From: Eutypella sp. D-1
Taxonomy: Eukaryota; Ascomycota; Sordariomycetes; Xylariales; Diatrypaceae
Direction: 5' to 3'
Assembly (NCBI GenBank): GCA_023313575.1
Contig: JAJTTP010000013.1
Coordinates: 186,001-250,000 of the forward strand
Length of the DNA: 64,000 nucleotides
Part shown: in pieces, positions 1-11,019 of the stretch
Layout: each line of letters starts with the position of its first letter
How positions within the stretch are numbered: position 1 is the first letter of the stretch
Made by a program: the position numbers and the translations under genes
Notes under the pieces: model-generated
The model's input: the letters and a program-made list of their open reading frames with translations, nothing else
The model's database searches: none
What the model was told of the DNA's origin: nothing

Positions 1-314
1 CTCTCACAGCCTTCGCCAAAGTAGAAAGGTAAGTGAAGCCCGACTCCGGGGGATGGCAGCCGGCGAAAGCGCGATGTCCCCCCTACCCCCCTCCCCCTGA
101 GGAGAAGCTCAAAATATCAATTAGCAGCCAAATATAAAAAAGTACGAGTACTTTTAGTATGTTTCTGTAGACAAAACTTGAACACAAAGATTTAACATCT
201 CAAAGCCTTTTTATCGTAGACCTGAAAACGTCTCGCCAGTGATTTGTACTTAAAAGACCGTAGCCACAAAAGCACCTTAACAAAGGATATTTACGTCGTC
301 AAGTTATACTGTCG

Positions 315-461
315 CATATTAGGAGGGTATACCATTCCAACTGTGCTGGCGGAGACTTCAAGGCCACGTTTGACGAAGAAATGGTGAACGCTGAGGAGGC
401 ACTCAAGACGCTGCTAGCGATCCAGGGGTCAATCGCGGCCGGGGGTTCTCTAGGCTACTAA
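315..461 (+). pseudogene. Possible terminal exon or coding remnant, unknown
   Basis: An open frame ends with TAA at 459-461, and its last 35 or so codons have gene-like composition (GAC, GAG, CTC, AAG, GCC). No start codon, splice acceptor or family could be assigned. The sequence before about 300 is AT-rich and looks non-coding. It may be the last exon of a gene entering from the left edge, or a decayed fragment. I do not recognise the encoded residues. Confidence 0.2.
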
Positions 462-1377
462 GGGGGAGAGGGGGGGACTTCCTCTCGCAACCGCCGTAGA
501 AGACAAGCAGAATAGAGCAGAGCCCAACCCGCGAGCTTATTCTGGCTTGCTGCTCTGCTGCTCTGATGCTCTGTGACTATGATGTGATGTTCTCGAAACA
601 TTCTATTTGGAATAATCCATGCAGGGGTGAATGGTAATTGAATCACTCGAGCAAATAATTCCCTGTAGATGACAAATTACGACCCAGTTAGTTAGTTAAT
701 AGTATCAATCGCATCTGGCATTACCTCTACTAGTTGTACTATTATCATCCTTGATATTCATGCTCATTGCAACCCAGCATGTGAAAACATCTTTATGGAA
801 TTCGGAATTCCGTATGGAGGTACCGTATGTATGTTGGTATATAGGGAGAGCCGACTCGGCCGGGTAGGTACGCAGTACTAGTACTAGGATAGGATCGTGG
901 CACGTCGCCCATTTCCGAATCGGGTAATGCCTCGGTTCAAATTTAGTCTCGTCATTGTTGAATACTAATCCATTATTCGTACTACGGGCCGGCCTACTTG
1001 CCCTTTTTTTTTTCGAACTTCTAACTTCATTTTCCAAGTTTGATGTTATAATTCGTAATTCAACTGTTGAGACTTTTCTTGCACAGTTCTGCACTCCCTA
1101 TAGAATTATATAATAATAATGATTTCCAGGCCCTAGGCCCCCCACGACTTTTCATTCCTTCCCCCCAATAGATAGTTAAGGGTTCTCTTAGTGTTTTGTC
1201 AGCCTGGGAAAAACATTTCTGTAAGTGATCTGGACTTATATACTGGAATTGGTGATGACTTCTTCCGCATGTGCATATGACTAATACGTAATTAGCTTTA
1301 CACACAGTTCAAGTAGTTCAGGTCGCCCACGACTTCACCACTCTACTGTCCTACCTTTTCCCTTTTTATACTGGTAG
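462..1377. other. Intergenic, no gene seen
   Basis: Several short open frames exist on the minus strand, but none has a recognisable family, introns or convincing codon use. The stretch ends in a CT-rich segment that probably belongs to the promoter or leader of the thioesterase-like gene that follows. Confidence 0.5.
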
Positions 1378-1569
1378 ATGCCTCTCGCGACGAACACGAA
1401 CGCCCTCTCCCAGTGTACAAGCACTATCCTTTGCTATCTACGAGTAATTCCGCTTTGGGCCATCGCTATAGTCGTCCTCTTACTCGGTGCTCTTCGCTCT
1501 CGGATCACTGCATTTATAACCGACCGGCGACAGACATCCCCACAACACGATAAAACACCGATATCGTAG
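1378..1569 (+). CDS. Upstream ORF of 63 aa with a predicted membrane segment
   Basis: This ATG-initiated frame ends at TAG 1567-1569, only two bases before the ATG (1572) of the thioesterase-like gene. It contains one strongly hydrophobic stretch (residues about 22-40, with WAIAIVVLLLGAL). If the leader starts upstream of it, it is an upstream ORF able to reduce or reinitiate translation of the main frame. It could also be chance coding in a leader. No homolog is recognised. Confidence 0.3.
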   Translation: MPLATNTNALSQCTSTILCYLRVIPLWAIAIVVLLLGALRSRITAFITDRRQTSPQHDKTPIS

Positions 1570-1571
1570 CC

Positions 1572-2701
1572 ATGGCATCATCCGCCGGCGCATTGAAAAG
1601 GGTGTCGTTCGTGGCCGTGCCAGCTATAATACCTGCCTTGGCTTACGGCGCTATCAAACTCAATGTTGCCGATGCAGTCAAGGAGTTCTTCCTGGGACCC
1701 GGCAAGTACAGTCGCATATTGGCGGTGTGTCTTGTGTGGTATAACTGGAAAAGCTTGCCATTCTCCTGGACCGTATGTCAAACCCCAACCGTGTCAACGC
1801 GCTCATGCATGTTGGTACTTGCTACGAAAACTCCTGTTGCTAACATTGCCGCTCGCTCCTATAGACTCGGGTCTGGAAAGCCATGATCGGTCATCTCTTT
1901 ATCCGAAAACATGTCGCTCATACTCCCGATAAGCTGTTCCACCCGATGATCACCGATTCTCACGTCGCGCTGCTCGAGGTCGACTACAACATCCACAAAT
2001 CGAACTCGACGTATTTCGCCGATCTTGACGTCAGCCGAACCGACCTCGTAAGCCACTTGATGTACCGCGGCATACACGAATTAAGCAACAATGCCAAGAC
2101 GAAGCTCGTCATGGACCCCTCGGACCCCTCGAAGCCTGCTAAGGGCAAGTTTGGTATCATGCTCGGCGCCGTGCACTGCTCGTTCAAGAGGGAGATCAAG
2201 CCCTATGCCAAATTTGAGATGTGGTCGCGTGTTCTAGCCTGGGACCGGAAGTGGATGTACATCGTCACGCACTTTGTCGAGAAGGGCGCGGTCAAACCTA
2301 AGTCTTGGGACGCTGGCAAGTTCGGACCGACGAGGAAGGATGACGGAAACCCTCAGGACTTCGAGAAGAGGATATATGCCACTGCTGTGAGCAAGTATGT
2401 CTTCAAGGTCGGACGCCTCACCGTACACCCCGCCATCGTCATCGGCGCGAGCGGACTCCTGCCCGAGCGGCCTGGCGGCTGGGTCGCGACTGAGAACGGG
2501 GCGGCGAAGCCAGCCGAGCCAAAGGCAAACGGCGTCGCGAACGGCGTCGCTGAAGTAACTGACGATTCCACCACCTGGGATTGGCGGCGCACCGAAGCGG
2601 AACTGAAAAGGGGCCTGGAGTACGCAGAGAAATTTGCCGCCATGGATGGCATGCACAGTCTTTTTGACGGTGGTAAAGACGGAGCTCTGGCGCGGTTCTG
2701 A
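1572..2701 (+). CDS. Thioesterase-like (hotdog) superfamily protein
   Basis: Two exons, 1572-1772 and 1865-2701, give 345 aa. The 92-nt intron has donor GTATGT, a CTAAC branch site and acceptor ATAG; both exon ends are phase 0. Residues about 5-60 hold a hydrophobic N-terminal anchor. The second exon starts near TRVWKAMIGHLF and carries the signature LLEVDYNIHKSNSTYF...DVSRT, typical of fungal THEM6-like 4HBT proteins, which databases often label 'capsule polysaccharide biosynthesis protein'. The family is related to acyl-CoA thioesterases, but fungal substrates are generally unknown. The C-terminal 60 residues are Ala/Lys-rich and probably disordered. A short ORF sits directly upstream. The family call is firm; the enzymatic role is inferred. 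Confidence 0.85.
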
Positions 2702-3028
2702 GCCACCCTCAAAACCATTTGCGCCTCACACGAAAATCGTATCTGAATAATGGAAGCACATGGAGTAAATGTGACAAGACACGTCATGATTTTATCAGGA
2801 TATAGACGGATATAGATGGGAATGTACATATTTAGATGCATAATACCTTCATAGATATACGTCAGAGGGCAGCTCTCATCCGCAACATTGGCCGGAGCGA
2901 ACCCCGGCGCTATCATTACTACATTATTATAGAAGGGGCTGGGTTAAGCTTGTTGGCGAGCCATCACATTCCACAATCGTCCAATTTGCCGCCTTCGACC
3001 TCAACAGTGACAGATCATCGCCCAGTTT
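2702..3028. other. Intergenic between convergent genes
   Basis: Short 3' flank shared by the thioesterase-like gene (plus) and the CFEM gene (minus). AT-rich, with no further gene seen. Confidence 0.6.
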
Positions 3029-4190
3029 CTAAAGAGCTAAGGCGGCCACCAGAGCAACACCAACCAACCTCATACCGGCGCCAACGCGAACGGCAGCGTC
3101 GGCCTCCGGTTCCGAGTCGTCCTCGTCATCACCATCTAGCGCGTCGCCGACGGCTTTCGTGGCGTCATCGCCGGTCTTCTCAATAGCGTCGCCCGCCTTG
3201 TCTGCGGCATCGCCGACAACATCGCCGGTCTTATCGGCGGCGTCTCCCACGGCGTCATCCGCCTTCTCGGCGAAGTCCTCGAAGGAATCGCCCGCTTTGT
3301 CCGCCGCCTCGTCGAAGGCCTCGCCCGTCTTCTCCGCCGCGTCGCTCGACTTCTCCTTGATGTCCTCGGCGGCTTCGCTCGACTTCTCCTTCACGTCCTC
3401 AGCGGCGTCGCTTGCCTTCTCTTTCATGCCGTCGTTGGTTTCGCTGGCCATCTCCTGCACGTCCTCATTGGTGTCGCTCGCTTTCTCTTTCATATCCTCG
3501 TTGGTTTCGCTTGCTTTCTCTTTCATGTCTTCGTTGGTGTCGCTCGATTTCTCCTTGACATCCTCAGCGGCGTCGCTTGTCTTCTCTTTCATGTCCTCGT
3601 TGCTTTCGCTCGCCATCTCCTGTACGTCCTCGGTGTCGCTCGATTTCTCCTTGACGTCCTCCGCGGCGTTACTAGCTTTCTCTTCCATGTCCTCGCTAGT
3701 TTCGCTCGCTTTCTCTTTCATATCCTCGTTGGTGTCGCTTGCCATCTGCTGCACGTCGTTGGTGTCTTCGACCTTGTCCCTCGCGTCGTTGGTGACTTCG
3801 CTACCCGCAGACTCCTTCATGACCTCCAAGCAGATCTCGCTCGTGAGCCTGGTTGTCTCTGTTTCTCGGTGAAGTTCCATATTAGCAACTGTCACAGCCA
3901 TTCCCATCTGCCCTTCAATGCTGGCGAGGCACGGGGCGGTGATTTCCGCATGACGTACTTTGGACCTCTTCCTGACTGCACATCAACGAGACGCAAGCCA
4001 CGGCCTGAGCCGCGAGCTCATTCGAATTTTTGCACTTGCACTCCCAATCGTCGACGGAGCAGCCGACCCCCTTGGCGGCGTCGTCGAGGCAAGGGACCGC
4101 GCAGCGGGGCATGGAGTCGATGAGCTCCTTGAGATCCTCCGCCGCGGCTAGCGACGCGAGCAGCGAGAGGGCGACAACCTTGAACTGCAT
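3029..4190 (-). CDS. CFEM-domain GPI-anchored cell-surface protein with LEA-like repeats
   Basis: Exon 1 is 4190-3959 and exon 2 about 3858-3029, joined over a 100-nt intron (donor GTACGT, branch GCTAAT), giving about 353 aa. An acceptor at 3865 is equally in frame and adds two residues. Residues 1-17 are a signal peptide. A CFEM domain follows with cysteines at about 30, 34, 44, 51, 53, 66, 71 and, after splicing, 87; the eighth cysteine comes from exon 2 and supports the intron. Next come about 230 residues of charged, Cys-free repeats built on MKEKASDTNED and AAEDVKEKSS units, likely amphipathic helix or coiled coil like LEA proteins. The end (after EPEADAAVR) is a hydrophobic tail typical of GPI addition. 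Some CFEM proteins bind haem or act in pathogenesis; the role here is unknown. Confidence 0.85.
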
Positions 4191-6700
4191 ATTGGGCAGA
4201 TGTTTATGCGCGGAACGTAGTTAGTGAACGAATGGTCCTGTTCAGAGGGCGCGTAGTGCAGAGGCTCTGAGAGAGTGGAAAAGTCTGGTCTGAGATGGGA
4301 CACAAGATGAGATTGGTTGCACCGACATGAGATTGAAATTTTGAGATTCAGAAAATGAGATAGGAGGCATGATGGTGATATTATTTATTATTATATGGAA
4401 CCCGCAATATCCCCTACCTCACCCATGCGTATGGTTTTCCAAACCCATTGGCCACTGAACATTGGTCATAAGGCGGCGTGATCATGCCCGGGAATGGGTA
4501 GATGTAATATAGCACCTCCTGATCGGCAAGAGGGCAATGTCACGATGGGGGTCCGAGTGCGTTCCTGAAAAGCAAGGCAACCAACACTTTCTTCGACCTC
4601 AGCTTTCCAATGCTCCCGATGCCATCTTGACTGCAAAATGCGGCTTCGTCGGTCCCTCGATGATCAATCACTTAGACTAATAATGAAGACATCGAGAGAG
4701 TTTCTATACGCATCGTAATCGCCACGATACGGTACTTTCGTCTTGTCCTTCATATAAACTGATGACTTATCTACTTCGTACTACATACATCATTGACGGC
4801 AGGGGCCTCTAGATGGCTCCTGGTGCACTATAGCGTCGGATTGAAGTTGTTCCCGCCGTTCCGAGCGAAGAAAGAAGTATAGAATAACCCACGCCCATTA
4901 GTTACTCTAGAGTGTGCGGGAGTCTAAGGTATATCCGATATAACCAGGAACGAGATGGTCACTACTAGCATATGTGCAATGCACATGACGCCCCTGAACC
5001 CCTGACTCTACACACCCCCCTGGCTGCGGGGCCCCTAGCCAAGCACCTAATAATCCATTAGCTTCAGGGGAATGCCGAATGGGGCATCCCTTTACTATAC
5101 AGGCGGGGTCGCATAGTGATCTTATCTCCCCACAGCATTACGAGCATAAAGGAACCGGAGGGGCGCATTTCGAAATCCCATTCATTAAGCGACGTTAGGC
5201 CTTCGCGCGCCAAGGACTGTATGAATAGGTATAAAATTACGATGACGACAGACGCTCTATAATGCTCCTGGGAAGCGGGACATGCTTTCCGATATGTGTA
5301 TTAACTTAATGAAAATATCGAAAGGGATGCTGTCTCGACAAGAACTGAAGTTGCATTCATCCAGATAACTGACGATAACGATGCCTTTGTGCTGCCCGAT
5401 GCTCACTAAACTGAGCTTATGGCTGTAGTAGTTCTGTGTATCGAATCATCCAGATTCTGCCCTTTCTACGGAGGATTTCTCGATGTCCATGCCGCCAATT
5501 GCTTAGTATGAGGTGTCGCGTTAGATAGCGCGATGTTGCTGCCTATCAGCATGAAGTTTCTTCGCGATTTTTTTTAGGGCAAAGCAAGTCTTGGACATAA
5601 ACTTGAAGCTTTGGTCCGCCGCCACGATGTTCCATCTCACCTGATCGACTTCCAATTAATGTCCCGGACTTTCAACAATGAGTCGGTCTATCAAATGCCG
5701 TCCTACTAGGAAGCACAAACTTTACCACGCTCGCCTACATTTGAGGGCATCTCGATTACTATATATCTGATAATTTAAGTGGCTATATTCTCAATCGCGA
5801 TGCCCGGCGGAGTTAAAATGGAACTGAACAGCCGTTGTGCACTCGACTACACCCAGGGCTAGAGCTGAGATGGCCTCGGTCATACGACATGCTGCATTAT
5901 GAAGGGCCGCATGCAAGTCTCATCCTAAACATTCGCCACGACCGCGATCATGTCGTATCAGTCAGTAGGTGACGGAAGACGCAGCCCGAGTTTCGGGGCT
6001 CCTCTCACCGTCACATTTCTTGTTTCCACTAGCAAAAGAGAAAATTGTCTTTCACACAAGAAACTCGGGTCGCCGCAGGTCTTATGCTCGATACGCGGCT
6101 GCAGGCCGATCGTGCAGTGCTGATGTGTGCGCTACACTGCCTATCCCCGACACGATAATGGTTAACATGCGAAACCTAGCAAAATCGCTCGGCTTACTGG
6201 CTTGTAGGAAAGACTTATGTCGATACCGTAGGCTTTGGCTTTGAAAGGTTATTTTATATGGCATTATGTCGTACTATTATGCTCTACAAATACGATACGT
6301 ATAGTCTCGCCCTACGACGTACAGGCAGGTTAGCGACAACACTTGTGGCCAGTGTCAACGCCACACAGCTTCCCAAAACAACATGCGGCGTCAATCCTGT
6401 GCCATTCTAGTCTTTCCCGCCTGAATTTTCCATGTCACACAGTCTCAGGTGATAGCCATGGCATTCTGTCTGTTCCCTGCGCCGCATGGCTCGGTACCGA
6501 GATTTGTCGCTAGGGTCCCCCCGCTCCACCTCCGTACCAGCCCTGTGGCGCCATGATTGGGTGCCTCGGTGTCGCCCCGGCAGAAGACTTAGGCCCCCAG
6601 GGCCGGGTCTTCACTCAGTATGATGACCGGGTGTGTAAGAAAGTCTAGAGTAGTAATACCGGTCCCGAGCCCCTTCCCGGGGATGGTTGAGGACTGGGTC
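4191..6700. other. Long intergenic stretch, no gene supported
   Basis: About 2.5 kb with only short, unrelated open frames (for example 5969-6244 plus), none with family features or splice structure. Composition is mixed, near 45-50% GC by eye, and not RIP-like. No tRNA or repeat was recognised. The right end holds the promoter of the sulfotransferase-like gene. Confidence 0.5.
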
Positions 6701-6707
6701 TATAAAT
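6701..6707 (+). promoter_or_regulatory. TATA-box candidate for the sulfotransferase-like gene
   Basis: TATAAAT lies 90 bases before the ATG at 6791, a normal core-promoter position for a short fungal 5' leader. Motif match only. Confidence 0.45.
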
Positions 6708-6790
6708 GTGTGGTCTAGCTGACCCCCGAGAGGGGCTCTTACGCTTCACTGCTACCAAAAGGTGTTGTGTCTTTCCCTTCAGCTTTCACG

Positions 6791-7791
6791 ATGTCCCGTC
6801 ATATAGACCACCTTCCTCGACCTGCTGGAACTAAGGATAAAAAGGTTATAGTCCTAAGCTTCGGTCGGTAAGTCTCGTTGACTTCTGTCAGTTGAAGTTG
6901 GCCATTAAAACTGATCAACGGGGCGCAGCAATGGAACAATGGGCTTGATGCACGCTCTGAGAATACTAGGCTATAAACCCTATCACATGAAGACTTGTTT
7001 CGAAACGGGGGCATCGCACATCAATGTCCTGAACGATGCTATCAGGGCAAAGTACCACAGCGAAGGTACTGTCTATGGGAAAGACGAATTTGACAAGTGG
7101 TTTGCCGATTATGACGTGCGCCTCCCCAGAATAGCCAGGTCCTTACTGTCCGGCGTGTTTTCGCTGTCACCTTCGTAGCCGCCGCTGAAGAACCATCTAG
7201 GCCCTTCTGGACGTGACGAGTTTCTTCGTCCCCGAGTTGATCACTGCATATCCCAATGCCAAGTTCATACTCACGACCAGAGACCCGCAGAGATGGGTTA
7301 GATCGGTCAACAGCACCATGTTAAGAATGACTACACTGGTCAAGTCGTTCCCGATATGTTATATGGGCTCCCTGAACGAATTCATGGCTTCATGGATCGA
7401 GTTTGCTGGACTGGCCCCGCGGCATATTTGGAAGGACAAGACACCAGGTGACGATACGGAGGCTATCAAGTCGTATAACGCTCAGTACGTTGACCCAAAA
7501 GATCGCCATAGCTTCTTCCCACTAACCCATCCACTCATAAGTAATGCCCTGGTACGGCAGCTCGTCCCTAGGGATAGGCTCTTGGTGGTGAGGCTCGAGG
7601 ACGGTCTGGGCTGGGAGGAAATATGCCCGTTCCTAGGACATGATATTCCCAGCACCCCGTACCCGCGTGGGAATGACCCCAAGGACTTCGGCAAGATGGT
7701 AGAGGGCTGGCTAGCCAAGGGCGTCTTTCCAATACTCGCCACAGTTGCGGCTCTGGTGGCGCCGGTCATCGCGCTGTCCTGGTATCGTTAG
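6791..7791 (+). CDS. Fungal sulfotransferase-like P-loop protein (Sulfotransfer_4 type)
   Basis: Three exons, 6791-6867, 6929-7115 and 7201-7791, give 284 aa. Intron 1 (61 nt) has GTAAGT..GCAG; intron 2 (85 nt) has a weaker GTGCGC donor and CTAG acceptor. Both splices keep frame and rebuild family motifs: a P-loop-like VIVLSFGRNGTMGL (PAPS 5'-phosphosulfate-type loop), then LGYKPYHM, an FDKWFADYD segment, and AYPNAKFILTTRDPQRW, which carries the 3'-phosphate-binding arginine. The C-terminus ends in a hydrophobic segment (about residues 260-280) and SWYR, suggesting a tail anchor. Fungal members of this family mostly have no known substrate and are often mis-named as epimerases. Intron 2 boundaries are the least certain part. 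Confidence 0.82.
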
Positions 7792-8581
7792 ACAAGGCAC
7801 CTGGGGTTTTATGGTAAGATGTGGACTGGGTGCATAAGAGCACCTAAAAGCCCAGTAGATTAGAAACTTGCCTCTTAAGGTCAATTATAAGAGCTTCCTT
7901 TGTATGTCTCCCTACTTACCTAACTGATATACATGTGTGCCCTATGGGCCCAACGTCGCACCTATAGAAGGGAGCACCCGGGCCAAGATTGGGGAGATTC
8001 TTCTTTCTTCTTCCTTCCCCAGAGCCGTAGCAGGGCGGAAAATGGCCTAAAATATAATCTTCTTTAGTAATGGCATATGACGACTATATTGTCTACTTCT
8101 GAACCTCTTGTTTCCCAGCATTAGGCTCCATTATTAAGAGGCTTTCCTTCGGGGGCTGTGAGTGAGTGGGCTGAATGGACAACGCGCTGCCTAACTGGCT
8201 GGGTAACCGGTCAAGGTGGCTGTGTAGGGAGGCTATGCGTGTGGCTAGCCCCTTTGATCTATGCTGACCTACCTATCATAACTGTATATTAATTACGGAA
8301 CCAGTGAGGACTTGCTGATACGTGTAAGTTGATAGCAGATTATTGTAGTTAACAGGTGAGGTTGTCTGATGTGGTAGTGTTTCCGTGATTAGTATGATCT
8401 CCGATGCGGGGTACATATAAGGGTTATTACGTCCCTTCCCCCCTAGAAATCCTAGGAAGGCCAGGTTTTATCCTTAATGATTGCCTTATCACTCTGACTT
8501 GCATTTTTTAAGAGTCCGTCACGTCCAGTTTATAAGCTATGAGGCTTGAAGATTTAACTTGAATTTCATCCAAGCTTCATC
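7792..8581. other. Intergenic, promoter side of the NACHT gene
   Basis: No coding region seen. An ACATATAAGG segment near 8413 could serve as a TATA element for the NACHT gene starting at 8582. Composition is ordinary; RIP-like decay begins only inside the retrotransposon further right. Confidence 0.5.
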
Positions 8582-8685
8582 ATGGAACCTCTGTCTGCGT
8601 TAGGTGTGGCTGGCAACCTGATTCAGTTTGTCCAGTTCGCATATAACCTGTCGAAGGGTACAGCTCGTATTTACTACTTAGCAGA
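8582..8685 (+). pseudogene. NACHT/STAND gene, 5' fragment (exon 1, first part)
   Basis: ATG at 8582 opens MEPLSALGVAGNLIQFVQF, the hallmark start of the N-terminal helical domain of fungal STAND proteins (Helo-like/NACHT N-terminal type). After 34 codons plus two bases the frame meets the terminus of an LTR retrotransposon at 8686. The continuation is found at 23825, after the second copy of the target duplication: counting GCAGA once, the codon split as GA|T and the downstream frame agree exactly. Read straight on, the frame hits a stop within the LTR after about 16 more codons. This is therefore one half of an insertion-disrupted gene; its other half is at 23825-27095. Confidence 0.9.
8681..8685. 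repeat. Target-site duplication GCAGA, left copy
   Basis: GCAGA directly precedes the LTR terminus TGTGACAGGG. The same five bases follow the other LTR terminus at 23820-23824. A 5-bp duplication is normal for Ty3/Gypsy integration. Confidence 0.93.
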
Positions 8686-8971
8686 TGTGACAGGGAGGGG
8701 TTATGGCTTGGATATAAAATATCAGATTTAGCTAATAATTAACTAAAATCCTTTAAAAATACGATACCTTTTTATCCATTTAGGAAAGGGCCAGAGGATA
8801 AGTTTAGTATTTATATATAATCGTACGGAGTATATATTTTAAAAAAGGTGGTTATATTTTTAATTTATTATATCTATTTTAACGCCTATTAACGTTATAT
8901 ATTTTTATTTTTAATAGTTAATAAATTTTTAATAATGCCGATCTTATATAAGGATACCTTTTTATATAATA
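8686..8971 (-). repeat. Outer element LTR, left copy (3' LTR of the minus-strand element)
   Basis: 286 bp, starting TGTGACAGGG and ending TATATAATA, which aligns to CGTGTGACA of the other LTR through C-to-T and G-to-A changes only. The outermost part (about 8686-8815) is nearly unmutated; the inner part is heavily RIP-decayed. Confidence 0.92.
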
Positions 8972-10296
8972 TTATCTCCTTTTTTAAAAAAACCTTATCC
9001 CGGGTAATAATAAGATTAATTTTGGTTTAATTTAATAAAAAGCGTTAAAATTTTAAAGTTTATTAATTTACCGGGTTTAAATCGGTAAAATTCGTAAATT
9101 ATTTATTTAGCTTTTAATTTTAAAATGGTTTTATAAAGTTTTTAAATTTAATTATTTTTATTAAGGTAATTATGTTATTATATATAATATTTTACTTTTT
9201 TTTATATATATTTAAAGTTTATAACTTTTTTATTATATATTTTAACTTAATTTTTAATGCTTTTTATAAAACCTGGTTAAAGTTAAGGATTTCTTAATTA
9301 TTAACGCGATAAAGCTCGATAAATAAAATATAAAAAATATTATAAATTAATTAATAATATAAAAATTTAAAAGCAATAACCGTAAAAGATATTATTTTAA
9401 TAATTTTATATAAACTTAATATTTTATAATTTAACTTTTTAATTAACTTTTTAATTTTAATATTTTTTTATTTAATATTATTATTTATTTTATTTTATAA
9501 ATAAAGGTTTCGATTTTTTTTTATCTGTTTAATACTTATATTATATATGGCTTTTTTCGATTAATTTTTTCGCTTTTTTATAAATCGAGGTTATTTAATA
9601 AACGTACGATTAATTACTAAAATTAAAAAACGTATTTAAAAAAAGGTTATTTTTAATAAAGTTAATTAAATATTATTATATGTAAACTTTATAATAAAGA
9701 AAAGGTTTTTTTAATTAAATATTTCGTAATTAATAAAAGTTCGGAAATAAACTTTAAAAGATTAATTAATTCGTTTTATTTAACCGTTAATTTCGGGGTA
9801 AAATATTATATTTATTTTAAGCGTAATCCCGATAAATTTATAAAAATCCCGTTATAAGTTAAAATTAAATTTAAAAATTTTATTAAAAATAATATTAAAA
9901 AAATATTATAATATTTTTAATAGTACTTTATAAATAAACGAATAAAATCGTTTATTTTTTTCCTATTTATTTTAAATAAAATAAAATAAACTATTTTAAT
10001 AAAAGGATTTATAATAATTTATATAAATTTATATTTATTAAAAAAAGGTAAATTTACGATAAAGTTTATTATAATGGTTAATTACGGCTTATAATAAAGT
10101 TTTATAAATTAAAAAAAGTTATAAAGCGTATGTTTAAAAATTTTTATCCTTTAATATATAAGGCACTTTTTAACGAAATCCCGGATAAAGGTTTTTAATC
10201 CTGGTTATTAAAAGTTTTTAATAACTAATTTTAAGGTTTTATTTATATTTATATATTTTATTATTTATATATTATGCTTTAAATTTATTACCTTTT

Positions 10297-10301
10297 TTTA
10301 A
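10297..10301. repeat. Target-site duplication TTTAA of inner Gypsy, left copy
   Basis: TTTAA immediately precedes the inner LTR at 10302 and recurs at 17150-17154 directly after the second inner LTR. Confidence 0.88.
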
Positions 10302-10715
10302 TGTTATGGCCTAACTAGGCCAAGTGGGGCAGGTAACCCTATTCGTTAACGGTACTACCGGAAGAATAAAGGTGTAAGCCAGCCACATTTAACAAAGCCA
10401 TAAAAAAAGCCACACATGGATCCGTTATAATCCATAAATCCAAAGGTATCAGTTAAATCCGTCACGATTTAAGGATTTAACATAACCACACATTCTAATG
10501 TTAAGGATAAAAAATATAAATAATATATAATTACGTTTATTACTTTTCTTTTAAATAATCTTTAAACTTATTAGCTTATAATATAACTTAATTATTTAAA
10601 ACATTTTTCTTTTTATTATTATTAAACGTGATTACTTATTATTTAAAACCTTAATATTTCTGTTAATATAAACCCCTCGATTAAATTAATAGTTAGGAAT
10701 AAACCAGCTATTACA
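10302..10715 (+). repeat. Inner Gypsy 5' LTR
   Basis: 414 bp, from TGTTATGGCC to the terminal TTACA. Its outer (left) 200 bp keeps many C and G bases, while its inner half is strongly decayed, the mirror image of its partner at 16736-17149. Confidence 0.93.
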
Positions 10716-11019
10716 CGTTATAAACTTTTATTTAATAATATTATTAACTTTAAATAATATCCGATATTATATCTTTTTTAAGCTAAAACTTTTAATAAAT
10801 TATTTAATAATTACTTAAACGAATCGAATAAATCGAGCAAACGGTAATTATATTTACGAACCAAAAAGTTATACCCGTTAAATTTAAACTTAAAAAATTT
10901 AAACCTTATAATAATATTACCTTTATATAACCTTTTTTTATTACAGCCATAATTTACCTGTATTAATAACGTTATATGTATATTATAAAAGTTAATAAAA
11001 TTTTCGATATCGCTTTATG

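Noticed and set aside
3159..3872. 237-codon plus-strand open frame rich in Ser/Phe
   Set aside because: It is the exact antisense shadow of the repetitive CFEM-LEA exon; repeat periodicity on the other strand explains its openness.
5969..6244. 91-codon plus-strand open frame
   Set aside because: No family, no splice support, overlaps an equally long minus frame, ordinary chance length for this composition.
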